From contig NC_088775.1 in NCBI RefSeq assembly GCF_954871325.1, positions 59,063,561-59,127,560 of the forward strand: a DNA stretch of 64,000 nucleotides, given 5' to 3'. Below, piece after piece: positions 35,918 to 47,339 of this stretch (position 1 is the stretch's first letter; each line of letters begins with the position of its first letter). The notes under the pieces are model-generated. The model saw only the letters and a list, made by a program, of their open reading frames with translations. It was not told the origin of the DNA and ran no database searches. The position numbers and the translations under genes are program-made. The DNA comes from Gordionus sp. m RMFG-2023. Lineage: Eukaryota > Nematomorpha > Gordioida > Chordodea > Parachordodidae.

Positions 35918-36680
35918 TAGGGCTGTGCCAATATTAAATATCGGATATCGGATCTGGCCGATACCTGTAAAAACCGATCCGATCTTTTTACTTTTCTTTT
36001 TTTGTTATTTTATTTTATGTTATGTATATTTATTTTACATTATTATAATATTTTCTAAGTAATATTTTTAAATTTTATTTCTTTTTAAAATAGATTTATA
36101 GTATTTTAAAAGTTATTTTTTATAAAAATAGAAAGGAACACCCAAAGTTTTATTTTTTTTAAATCTTTTTAAATAACGCCAATTTTTTTATTTACACTTT
36201 AAATAAAAGAATTTTTTTTTAATATGGTATCTGAATTATGGAAATATTTTACAAAAGGCAAAGATAATTTTTCAAAATGCGTTATCTGCGGAATCATCTG
36301 AGTCTGCCATCAGTACGGCAGGAGATATAGATAGTACATATCGTAGAAGCTTATTCCCAGAAAATCTGAAGGCTCTCATATTTATTAAAAAAATCTAATA
36401 TATTATAATTTTATATATTAAATATTACAATTTTATAATTCATACCAACATAAAATGGATATATTATTAAATATATATTTTTTTTATTATAGTCTTAATT
36501 GTAGAAATAAAAAAATTAAATTAAATTCATAATTCGATTTTTTGCATAAAAAATATTGATTTCTTTATTACATTTGGTTCAAATGGGGGTGATTAAAAAT
36601 CAGTATAAATATCGGATCGGTTTTGGAACAATATCAAAAAATATCGTATCGGAAAAATTATGTGGATCGGCACAGCCCTA
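35918..36680 (+). mobile_element. hAT internal-deletion derivative nested in Harbinger (763 bp)
   Basis: The perfect inverted ends TAGGGCTGTGCC...GGCACAGCCCTA have an exact 8-bp duplication CAAATAAT (35910-35917 and 36681-36688). Subterminal GATCGG/CCGATC motifs recur at both ends. Inside is a short coding relic at 36224-36398. The insertion lies between the two Harbinger genes and so post-dates that element. Confidence 0.92.
36224..36398 (+). pseudogene. Deletion-fused hAT transposase relic (BED finger joined to hATC end)
   Basis: An ATG at 36224 starts MVSELWKYFTKGKDNFSKC, followed by VICGI, the first half of a BED zinc finger. After a stop and a frame change comes STAGDIDSTYRRSLFPENLK and ALIFIKKI before a stop, the extreme C-terminus of an hAT dimerisation domain. 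All of the catalytic core between them is gone. Confidence 0.7.
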
Positions 36681-36714
36681 CAAATAATTTATTCAATAAT
36701 GCTATTAAATATTT

Positions 36715-37056
36715 CAAGAGCAGTTTGACCATTTTCTATTGTGATTGTTCTAATGGTTGTATTTAATTATTCATTGTGATGGAATAGAAGATTTTCATTA
36801 CTTCAGATTTAAAAAGGTATTGGTTAGGTATACTAAAACCATTTAGCCCTTCTTCCATTGAAATTAGAAATAATCTTGATAAAATATAAGCTTTCTATGA
36901 TAATTATAAATTTTACCTGTTTGGAGATGGTTTCTTGTTTATAAGATTCAATAATTTTTCATCCAATTTTTGGCTTGGGGATGAAGTAACATTCTTACTA
37001 CTCTCACTAGTATCAAAATTACAAGTGGTTGGCCTGTCAGCAATTGTAGGCTCCAT
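36715..37056 (-). pseudogene. Harbinger second protein (Myb/MADF-like) remnant
   Basis: Reading minus from ATG at 37056 gives MEPTIADRPTTCNFDTSESS, then SSPSQKLDEKLLNLINKKPS. After a GTAAAA-to-AG gap that looks like a small intron come FLISMEEGLNGFSIPNQYL and KIFYSITMNN. Harbinger elements carry a separate DNA-binding protein convergent to the transposase, and this position fits. The stops after the intron show it is decayed. Confidence 0.5.
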
Positions 37057-37794
37057 ATTTTATATACTCCAACCATTTGTATAATGTCTATTATTTTAAA
37101 AGATTTCCTACATTTTTGAAGTAGGATTCATTTATTTTTTATCATATCAAAATCTCTATTATTATAAAAAAAAGTTTAAAAAAAAGCTTAGCGCAATTGG
37201 AAAACGTAAATTTGCACAATTTAAAAGAATGCATTTCAAATGCATTATTTGCGTGTGCAACATAACGTTTAAAACGCTCAATTTGTGCACACTATAATAT
37301 GAAATTAAAGAAAAATTTTAATTTTTTTTTATAAATTGCATGTTTTATTTTATTTATTTTTTAAGGAAAAATATTTTTTATACAATTCATTTTAAAAAAA
37401 ATTCCATTTCTTTTTATATTTTTGAAGTAGGGTTTATTAAGTTATGAATAATTTCGATGTTTACAATGTTGTGATGATTTAATGAAACATATTGACGATT
37501 AAATTAAAACCCATCCATATAAAATTATAATCTTTGCAAAAATGATTAAAATATAGACAAAGTATTATTGAATTTTTTTTTATTATTCCTTTTGAAAGAT
37601 ATATCAGAGGAAATCCGATCTATATCTTTTAACGACTAATTTAATAGATATACAACACTTCACTAGATTATTATATTATGTTTTAAGTATGTGTTTGATT
37701 TGATTTTTATATTTTGTTTCAGTTTTAATATGACTATTATATTTATATAATACGAGTGAAGCGATGATGATGTTATTACGAATATTTTTTTGCG

Positions 37795-38132
37795 GGCCTA
37801 ATTCTATTTAAAATAATAGGGTTCGGACCGGGTCGGGTCTTGGAAATTTTATTAAATATACCTAAATTTATCAATTTTATATTGAATTTTTTATGTAAAA
37901 TAAAAAATTTTGATTTCATTTATTGAAACTAAACGCTATATAACATATGTCTTTTATTTTTAGTAATTATAAAAATTAATTTCTATATTTAAATAAATTC
38001 GGGCCTGTCCGTGCCGGTAAAACTTTTTAAAAAAATTTCGGTTTCGGGCAGGGTCGGCGAAACTTTTTTAAAAAAAATTTCGGGCCGGGCCGGGCTTGAA
38101 AAATTAGGCCCGATGCAGATCACTAATTATAA
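37795..38132. mobile_element. GGCCCGG-class hAT-type MITE, copy 1 of a tandem pair
   Basis: The right end, read inverted, is AGTGATCTGCATCGGGCCTA, the same terminus as the element at 18250. The inner segment (ATTTATCAATTTTATATTGA..., TTAAATAAATTC) is repeated in the next copy at 38260-38587. The left terminus is unclear. Confidence 0.65.
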
Positions 38133-38259
38133 TATGATTTTTAACACTATAATAAAATTTCTTCCGAAATTTAAAAAAAAAAGAAATAAAATAATTTTCA
38201 TCAAATTTATAATTATAACTGTTTCCAACGTGAGTGTTGCATATTGTATAATTACATTT

Positions 38260-38587
38260 GAGATCTGTATAATTAGGCCCTGCCTGCGCGGGTTTCGGGC
38301 CGGACCTATTTTTAAAAAAAATCGGGTTCAGTCTGGGTCGGGCCGAATATTTTTTAAAAAAATCCGACCAGTTAGGGTCTTTTAATATAACTAAATTTAT
38401 CAATTTTATATTGAATTTTTTATGTAAAATAAAAATATTTGATTTTATTTATAGAAACTAGATGCTACGCTATATAACATATATCTATTATTTTGAGTAA
38501 TTATAAAATTTAATTTCTATATTTAAATAAATTCTGCCCATGCCGGTAAATTTTTTTTAAAAAAAATCCTGGTTCAAGCCGGAAAAA
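38260..38587. mobile_element. GGCCCGG-class MITE, copy 2, cut by the foldback element
   Basis: AGATCTGTATAATTAGGCCC starts a second copy, and its interior matches copy 1 closely over about 160 bp. The right part stops abruptly where the 21-bp minisatellite begins at about 38588. Open frames running across the two copies on either strand are not genes. Confidence 0.6.
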
Positions 38588-39546
38588 AGTGTCAAACAAA
38601 AAAGGAAAAGTGTCAATTGAAAAAAGAAAATTACCAAAAGGAAAGGAAAAGTGTCAATCAAAAAAGGAAAATTCTCATTCAAAAAAGAAAAATCGTAATT
38701 TTTTGTCAATTTTTCTTAAATTTTTATTTATTTTTGTTATTCCTTCTTAATTTATTTCTAAATTTTTGCGATTTCTTTACGATTTTTAATTACTGTTTCT
38801 CAATTTATTTCTAACTTTTAGCGATTTTCTTTACTTTTGTTTTTCTTACTATATTCAATTTATTTTTATTCTCATTTTTAATAATTCTTTTGTATTTTTA
38901 AAAATAATTTATAAATTTAGGTCCATTTTTTAACAATTCATTATGTTTTTTTTTCATCATACATACAATATTCTTTTTATGATTTTTTCATTGTTCTTTT
39001 ACATACATTTCTAACCTTTTCAATCTCTTTAAGTCATTTTTAATCTATATTTTTTTTAGCATTTCTCAATTTTTTTCTTCTCATTTTTGATAATTATTTT
39101 TTAAAATTATATTTAATGTTTTTGGCAGACAATATAATTACAATTGCTAAATTAAATTAATCGTTTAGTTATAATGTCCCTTTTTAAAATTAAATAAGTT
39201 TGAACTGTAATACCAAACGATATGTAAATTAATAAATTATAATCATTTTTAAATTCTTATTTTTTAAATTATCAAAAATGAGAAGAACAAAATTGAGAAA
39301 TGCTCAAAAAAATAAAGATTAAAAATGATGAGATTGAGGTTAAAAATATATGCAAAAGATTATAATGAAAAAATCATAAAAAAAATTTTGCATGTATGAT
39401 AAAAAAAGTAAAGAATTGTTAAAAAAATGGACATAAATTTTTAAATTAATTTTAAAAATACAAAAGAATTATAAAAAATGAGATGAAAAAAAAATTGAGA
39501 GGTGATATAGTAAGAAAAAGTAAAGAAAATCGTAAAAAGTAGAAAT

Positions 39547-39893
39547 ACAGGGTTTCCCATTCAAAAAAGGAAAAGTTTCAATCATAAAAGGAAAATATCC
39601 GATCAAAAAAGGAAAAGGTCCAAACAAAAAAGGAAAAGGTTCAATCAAAAAAGGAAAAGGTCCAAACAAAAAAGGAAAAGTGTCAATCAAAAAAGGAAAA
39701 TTCCCAAAAAGAAAGGAAAAAGTCCGATCAAAAAAGGAAAAGTGTCAAACAAAAAAGGAAAAGGTTCAATCAAAAAAGGAAAAGTGTCAAAGAATAAAGG
39801 AAAAGGTCCAATCAAAAAAGGAAAAGTGTCAATCGAAAAAGGAAAATTCCCAAAAGAAAAGGAAAAGTGTCAATCAAAAAAAGAAAATCGTAA
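39547..39893 (+). repeat. 21-bp minisatellite array (left arm)
   Basis: About 16 units of AATCAAAAAAGGAAAAGTGTC variants. Because 21 is a multiple of 3, every frame stays open and gives repeated seven-residue motifs such as KKGKVSI. These open frames, here and in the inverted arrays at 41590-41905 and 42040-42345, should not be taken for genes. Confidence 0.92.
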
Positions 39894-40435
39894 TTTTTCT
39901 TAAATTTTATTTATTTTTGTCATTCCTTCTTATTTTATTTCTAATTTTTTGCGATTTCTTTACTTTATTTGTATCTTTTCTCAATTTATTTTTCTTACTA
40001 TATTTTTTCTCAATTTTTTTTCTTCTCATTTTTGATAATTCTTTTGTATTTTTAAAAATAATTTATAAATTTAGGTCCATTTTTTAAACAATTTTTTAAG
40101 TTTTTTTTTCATCATACATATGTTGTAATTTTTAAAGGGATTATAAATATAATATCCGGGATCTTCACGGGATTTAAAGTGATCCCTTTAAAATTTCAAT
40201 TTTTTAAAGGATAAAGAACTATACGGCATTACCACGTTTGAACCATGATATAGAAGAATCTTATTTTAAAAAGCGTTTTTCGCGCGTTTCGTTTTTTAAT
40301 TTTATTGTTATTCATTAATTTTCAATGTTGTTTTTTTTGGCCTTATGAAATAAGATATGTCTAACATAGGGTATCAATCGATAGCTAATCAAAAGATCTA
40401 TTCAACTGGAAGTCAATCTCTCCCCCATAATGGGC

Positions 40436-41030
40436 TGGTCTAGGTCTTGGGGGTCAGAAACATTTTTATCACCACAAAATATCGATATGAGTATCAAATA
40501 AAAGCTAATTTTAATATCTTTAGATTAAAATTATTCATTTTTTGTCTTGATGGGTATGACTGTGGAACCGAAAAAAGATTTAAAAACTTGTTTTATCTTC
40601 ATTCTCTTTTATTTCTGTAAATTCTATCCAACTAGACATTTTGTTAATATGTTGTACCCATCAAGAAAAAAATGAATAATTTCAATCTAAAAATATTTAA
40701 ATTAGCTTTTATTTGATACTCATATCGATATTTTGTGGTGATAAAAATATTCCTGACCCCCCAAGACCTAGACCCGCTTTCTATGAGTGATTATTATTAT
40801 TACAATAAAAAAATATTATTATTACCTTTTATTTGATACCCATATCAAAAAAAAATATTTTTACACCCGCCTCCCTCCATACACCTCCTCTCCACACCCA
40901 GACTAAGTCATACCCACCCAGACCAAGAATGAAGACTTAAACCATATTAAATTTAGCTTTTATTTAATACCCATATCGATATTTTGTTTTGATAAAAATA
41001 TTTCTGACCCCCCGAGACCTAAACCAGCGC
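40436..41030. repeat. Three copies of a 75-130 bp unit in the palindrome core
   Basis: A unit running GGTCT(A)GGTCTTGGGGGTCA, an ATCGATATGAGTATCAAATA stretch and AAAAGCTAATTTAAATAT occurs at 40436-40565 (plus). It recurs inverted at 40655-40785 and again inverted, partly, at 40955-41030. A shorter relic lies near 40830. The first two copies form their own palindrome within the larger one. Confidence 0.75.
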
Positions 41031-42429
41031 ATTATGGGGGAGAGATTGAATTCCAGTTGAATAGATCTTTTGAATAGCTATCGATTGATACCCTATGTTA
41101 GACATATCTTATTTCATAAGGCCAAAAAAAACAACATTGACAATTAATGAATAACAATAAAATTAAAAAACGAAACGCGCGAAAAACGCTTTTTAAAATA
41201 AGATTCTTCTATATCATGGTTCAAACGTGATAATGCCGTATAGTTCTTTATCCTTTAAAAAATTGAAATTTTAAAAAGATCACTAAATCTAGTGAAGATC
41301 CAGGATATTATAGTTATAATCCCTTTAAAAATTACGACATATGTATGATGAAAAAAAACGTAAAGAATTGTTAAGAATTATCAAAAATGAGAAGAAAAAA
41401 AAATTGTGAAAAAATATAGTAAGAAAAATAAATTAGAAAAAATATAGTAAGAAAAATAAATTAAGAAAAGATACAAATAAAGTAAAGAAATCGCAAAAAG
41501 TTAGAAATAAAATAAGAAGGAATGAGAAAAATAAATAAAATTTAAGAAAAATTGAAATATTTATAATTTTTTTTAAAAAAATTTTAAAAAATTACGATTT
41601 TCCTTTTTTGAATGGGAATTTTCCTTTTTTGATTGATACTTTTCCTTTTCTTTTGGAAATTTACCTTTTTCGATTGACACTTTTCCTTTTTTGATTGGAC
41701 CTTTTCCTTTTTTGTTTGACACTTTTCCTTTTTTGATATGACTTTTTCCTTTCTTTTTGGGAATTTTCCTTCTTTGATTGACACTTTTCCTTTTTTGTTT
41801 GGACTTTTTCCTTTTTTGATAGAACCTTTTCCTTTTTTGATCGGACCTTTTCCTTTTATGATTGAAACTTTTCCTTTTTTGATTGTGACTTTTCCTTTTA
41901 CAAATGGGAAACCCTGTAAATTGAGAAAAGATACAGTAAGAAAAAAAACGTAAATAAATCAAAATTTAGAAAGGAATAACAAAAATAAATAAAAATTTAA
42001 GAAAAATTGACAAAAAATTCTAAAAAATTAATTTTCATTTTTTGAATGGGAATTTTCCTTTTTTGATTGAGACTTTTCCTTTTTCGATTGACACTTTTCC
42101 TTTTTTGATTGAACCTTTTCCTTTTTTGTTTGACATTTTTCCTTTTTTGATCGAACTTTTTCCTCTCTTTTTGGAATTTTCCTTTTTTGATTGACAATTT
42201 TCCTTTTTTGTATGGACCTTTTCCTTTTATGATTGACCCTTTTCCTTTTTTGATCAAACCTTTTCCTTTTATGATTGAAACTTTTCCTTTTTTGATTGGG
42301 ACTTTTCCTTTTTTGAATGGGCCTTTTCCTTTTTTGAATGGGAACCCTGTAATATATTTATTATATTGCTAGGGAATGCCTCGTGCCCATAAAGAGATGG
42401 CATGCCCAAGTTTAATATAAAAAATATTT

Positions 42430-42755
42430 TATATATATATATACGTCAATCAACCATAAGGGTTGGGGAAAAAACAATTATTTTTATATTATTTTTCTTA
42501 ATAATTTTTGTTCATTTTATTAATTATTTTATTTTTTAATATTCTTCGATTTTGATGTGCGAATTTATATTCTTAGATTTTGTTAATTCTATTTTTTATG
42601 GATTTTAATTATTATAAGTAACAATATGAATAAAAGTTATACAAAACTAAAAAGGTGTAATTAAATAATTAATAGTTATAAGAGATTAGTTAGAAATTTG
42701 AGTATAAGAAATTATAAATATTAAGTTGAGATTGAGAGACATGAGCGGAATTACA
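42430..42755 (+). mobile_element. Isolated LTR-like block related to fossil A
   Basis: This block aligns with 29305-29662, the 5' LTR-like part of the Ty3-like fossil A, sharing for example GATTTTGTTAATTCTATTTT and TTAGTTAGAAATTTGAGTAT. No internal Ty3 sequence follows on the plus strand, so it is probably a solo LTR or a truncated copy. Confidence 0.6.
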
Positions 42756-42861
42756 GATTGTGGGATTTAATATTAAATATCTTAAAATTAAAGAGTATTA
42801 TGATGTTAGATTATTAAATATAGATATTGAAAACCAAGAAAAAATATAAAATACAAATTAT

Positions 42862-43161
42862 TTGACAAGGTTAGCAAATAAACATTCTATAACAGGCATA
42901 AATTATGATTCCACTTTAATTGACTTAGAACAAGAATGCCATATTCTACTAGGAAAACGCCATTCTGAGGATAATTTTCTAAATTTTTGGAAAGAAGAGT
43001 TAAACTTTTAAATCTTTCCATTCTAACTGAAAAATAATTGTTTCGGTAACTAGCACATTTAGTGAAAATTTTTCTCTATAGCAGGGTTGACGTCGAATTC
43101 AGGGAGATCATCCTTATTGCCGGCAAATTTTAATAAAATTATTTTTATATATTAGATGAGA
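42862..43161 (+). pseudogene. hAT transposase C-terminal fragment
   Basis: The plus strand encodes LTRLANKHSITGIN, then HSEDNFLNFWKEELNF and, in another frame, VSVTSTFSENF. SIAGLTSNSGRSSLLPANFN and KIIFIY then precede a stop. The order (W..... , S.T..SE..FS.AG, RSSLLP.N) is the hATC dimerisation domain. Two frameshifts and a stop break it. No element ends are recognised. Confidence 0.65.
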
Positions 43162-43296
43162 ACTAAAAAATTACAAAATTGAGTTAAAATTTATAATTAC
43201 TCTTTTTCAATAAAGATCTAAAAATAAGCCGATATATCTGTAGTGTATATTTTATTTTAATTTAATTAAGCTTTTCTTAAAAAATTTAATTAGTAA

Positions 43297-46200
43297 TTGA
43301 ACTATCGTGAAATAATTTCATTATATATTTATATTTTGTTAGTTTATATATCTTTTACAAATCAATATAAATACATCAATTAATCATAATACACAATTAA
43401 CAAATATATTTGAATGACAATTAATCCTATTACCTATTGCTTTTATTTTCAAGGTTAATTAATTCTATTAAATCCATTATCCCCTTTTAGGGCTCTCGAT
43501 TTAAAGCAGTATAAATTGTTTTCATAACCGTTTAGGATAACGGCTACTTGTACTTTCGTCCCTACTGCAGGTTGATCCGTACTATCGATTTCAATCTTCA
43601 TTTATGATGGTACCTTTGGTTATCGAGTCTTATATAGGATCAATGTCTTTGTCTATCTGTTTTGTATAGCAATGTCTTTGGCTATCAAGTTTTGTAAAGG
43701 ATCAATGTTTTTGGCTATCAAGTTTTGTATAGGATGAATTTCATACATTCGTGGTAGTTTACATAGTTTCTCCTTCTCTTCCTTCCTCTCTATTTTTAAA
43801 ATTCTGTTCTTTTAACAATGATACCTGGTATCCAAATCGCTTTTTTTATTATCTTTGCATATATTTTCTCATTTATATTTAAAAAATATGGTAACTGGGG
43901 TATGTATGGATGAGGATAAATTGGTTTTATTATGTAAGGGCCCTATGGGTTGAAATTTAAACATAATTGAACTTGGTGATTGTTTTCTGGTTATTTGTGG
44001 AGTATTTCAATAATTAAAAAGAAAATCTTGTATTTTATAATAATCATTATTTTTTTTTAAAACTCTTAAAAGTTCGTATTAACCGCTAGGCCCGGCCCGT
44101 TGGTTCTTGAGTGGTAAAGGGCACTATATACATTTCCAATTGCTAATTGTTTGCAAAATATACTGAATTCTCTACTTTGAGGGGCCCATTATCCGTAACA
44201 ATCGTATTGAGGTAAAAAATAGCAAAGTCTTAACAATATTTTTCTAACTTGTCGACAGTTTTTGTATTTCAGGCCATTTACTAAAACTATCTATTATTAT
44301 TAGATATATATCTCCATTAATTGGTAAGGCAAAATATAAATGAATTCTTCCCCATGGTCTATTTGCGGAGGGGTAATGATCGTTTTACCGCCAGAATTAT
44401 TTGTTTGACATAATTCACAATTCTTACCGTGTAATTCGATATCTTCGTTAATATTCGGCCACCAAACGTTCTCTTGTGCCAATAATTGTGTTTTAGTATA
44501 ACCCTAATGCCCTATATGTAAAAACGAAAAAAAATTTTATTGTAATTATTTTGGAATTGTAGTTCTTAATCCCCATAATATACACCCTGCCTCCATAAGT
44601 TCATTTCGGCGCTGAAAAAACGGTTTTAAATTTTCCTCTATTATCTTCGGCCGCCCAGTTGCAATGTAATATGAAACCTTTTCAGTACGGATCGTTTCTT
44701 GTGTGTGATTTCTGAAGTAGAAATAAATTGTGAAGCATAACTCTTCCCAAGCAGATGGTTTAAAATCAATTAGAAAAAGGGAAAGCATATCCACATTACT
44801 ATTTTATTTTCATCCCTCGAAGTTGCAATTCATAATCATAATTTGCTAGTAGTAATGACCATCTTATTAATCTTGATGACATATCTGTTATTCTTTTATG
44901 TGGAATAAATAATGATATAAGTGGATGATCAGTGATTATTTAATCCAAATATGATTGCTATAGCCTCAGGCTCTATCTGACTGTAATTTCGTCCGGCGGC
45001 ATTTATTCAAGATGCGAATCCAATCGGCTTTTCCTCGTTGTCAATGATATGAGATAGAAATCCTATTCCATGTTGGGAGGCGTCAGCAGCTAGAATCATG
45101 GGTTTTTCCGGATTATAATGTGTTACAATTGGTGCTTCTGATATTAATTTTTAAAATTTATAAATTAATTTAGTATCATTATCTGTCCATTTCCATGGCA
45201 CATTTTTACTTAAAAGCCTATATAACGTAACAGCAATACTCTAAAAATTGTTTATAAATTAAATTTTTGATAATAATTCATTATACCAATAAAAGCTTGC
45301 AATTCTTTAAAGTTTTCAAGCAAAGGTGCGTCTAAAATTGCATTGACGTTCTTATTTGTTGTTGTGATCCACCCATCGCTACTGGTATGACCTAAGAATT
45401 CAATCTTTTCTTTAAAAAAATTCCATTTTTTTAGATTTAATTTTACACCGTGTATTACTAGTCTTTAATATATTTATCAAATTTTTTCATGAATCTCAAT
45501 TGGTTCTTTAGTAATTATTATATTGTCGAAATATACCGCTACCCCAGGTAGTCCTTTTACTAACGAATCTATTTGTTGAAAAATAGGTGGCGCTAAAGCT
45601 ACCCTAAGTGGAAGTCGTGTGAAATGATATTTTAAGATCCATCTTTTTTCAGTGGCACGATCGGAGAAGGGATATTCGAATATTTCAGTTTTTCTAAAAC
45701 TCCCATGGTCGTTGTAATTCCTTTTCTAATTTTGTCTTCCAAGCAAATGGTATCGGTCTGCTTTTAATACAATGAAAGTTAGGGTTGAGTTTTACCGATA
45801 AACTTGTTTTAAAATCTTTCAGTAAACCTATTTTCTTAATATATAATGATAAAAATCACCTCCCTCCTCCCCCAAATCTTATTAATTGTATTACATTGAT
45901 TTATTATTATTAAATTTAATTTGTTTATTAAATTTCTACCTATCAAATTAATATCATTGTTTACAATTATAAATTCATGATATATAGTATTATATTTATA
46001 ATAAACGGATAATATACAGTTACCTCTAATATCGATCATTAAATTATTATAAGATTTTAAAATAATATCCGTTCTTGTTACTGGTATTTTTACGATTAAC
46101 GTCTGTTATATTCAAAATGGAGACTGCGGATCCTGTGTCAATTAAAAAATTAATACATATTTTATCTATCAATAATTTCACCTCGAATTTTTTCTGCGAC

Positions 46201-47072
46201 TCCTCTGGATCCCAATCTTCAAAACTTTCTCGCCCCTTTTTGGGGCATCTATTGTTCGAATATATTCTTTCTTACCATGATTCCTTTTGCATACTTTCTG
46301 TAAATGTCCTTTTATATCACAATTATGACAAATTGCATTTAAATATGGGCACTTTGATTTTATGTTGTTTACTAATCCACAACAATAACAAAAAATTTTG
46401 ATACTGGTTTATAATTATCATACTTCTCCTTGTCACTGTTTTTGAAATTTTATTTATCTCATTTCCTGCAGATAATTTTGTATACGTTCTCATTTCCGTC
46501 GTCTCCATTGATATAGCGATTAAAACAACCTTTCCCTATGACAAGTCTGGAGTGTTTATTAACTTCATTAATATTTTTCCATTCGTAATTCCTTATCTTT
46601 AAAATCACAAGAGTTTGCTTTTACCTTCAATTTATTTATATATTCTTTAATAGTTTCTCCTTTTTCTTATTCCGTTTTGAAAAAATAATATCTCTCCAGC
46701 ATAAAATTAGTTTTCATTGTGTAATATTTTTTTAAAAGTTTATTTATATCATCGTATGATGTTTCAGCTAATGTCTTCGGTAAGCACAAAGTAAATAATT
46801 TTGAATAAACTTCTAGTTCAATATTTGCTAATGAAAACAATTTTTTGTCCTATTTTGGGGATGGTAAAAATGAATTCCATCTTTAATAAATAAACTTCTA
46901 TCTCGCACTCGTTTATATTGAATTTTTCCATTTGAAACTGCGCCATTGAACTATCGTGAAAAATAATTTTATTATATCTTTGTAATTAATTTCCTCAGTT
47001 TATATATCCTTTACAAATCTACATCTATTAATCATAATACACAATTAACAAATATATTTGAATAACATCTAG
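43297..47072 (-). mobile_element. Ty3/gypsy-like LTR retrotransposon fossil B
   Basis: On the minus strand, blocks of about 130 bp at 46946-47072 and 43297-43437 match each other and look like the two LTRs. Both carry CTATCGTGAAA and ACACAATTAACAAATATATT. Between them, in order, are gag with a zinc knuckle (about 46860-46250), protease (about 46190-46075), reverse transcriptase (about 45800-45250), RNase H (about 45200-44850) and integrase (about 44794-44300, VWWPNI and HGKNCELC). All main parts of the family are present but broken many times (well over ten). A short tandem repeat at 43616-43740 lies near the 3' LTR. Confidence 0.8.
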
Positions 47073-47339
47073 CTGTATCTATGCCCATTTAACAAGTCGT
47101 CAACGAGGTTTCCTGGACGCGTTTTCAACAATTTTTTTAATTTTTAAAAATAATATAAAAATTTGTCGAATTAATATTTTTATTAAAGATTGAATAGTGG
47201 CAAATTTATATAATGCAAAAAAATTTATACTACTATCCGTTGTTATGAAATAAAAAAAAATGCTGGAAACATATTCAAGGAATTCGATTTAAAAAATCGA
47301 CTATTTGGAAATGGCTAAAGGATTTAATCTTTCTTTTGT

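Larger units (their letters stand above)
34561..37294 (+). mobile_element. PIF/Harbinger transposon with both genes, broken (2.73 kb)
   Basis: The ends TAGTGCGCACAAATTGAGC and TAGTGTGCACAAATTGAGC (read inverted) are flanked by TAA (34558-34560 and 37295-37297), the 3-bp target typical of Harbinger. A decayed DDE_4-type transposase lies on the plus strand at about 34651-35400. A second decayed gene lies on the minus strand at about 37056-36715. A complete hAT derivative is inserted between them at 35918-36680. Confidence 0.88.
38588..42350. mobile_element. Compound foldback-like element with minisatellite arms
   Basis: Four arrays of one 21-bp unit (AATCAAAAAAGGAAAAGTGTC) occur at 38588-38695 and 39547-39893 in one orientation. 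They occur at 41590-41905 and 42040-42345 in the other. Between the inner arrays, about 40095-40520 is inverted at 40955-41345 with roughly 93 percent identity by eye, leaving a spacer of about 0.43 kb. The tips of both inner arrays read ACAGGGTTTCCCATT, and the outer right array ends GGGAACCCTGT. The layout suggests an inner element (about 39547-41916) inserted into one arm of a related outer one. Long inverted ends made of short tandem repeats are the hallmark of foldback elements. No transposase is present. Confidence 0.75.

Noticed and set aside
39469-42372. Many long open frames (60-135 codons) rich in Lys or Phe/Pro on both strands
   Set aside because: They are translations of the 21-bp minisatellite, which cannot shift frame; no start context, domain or splice evidence.
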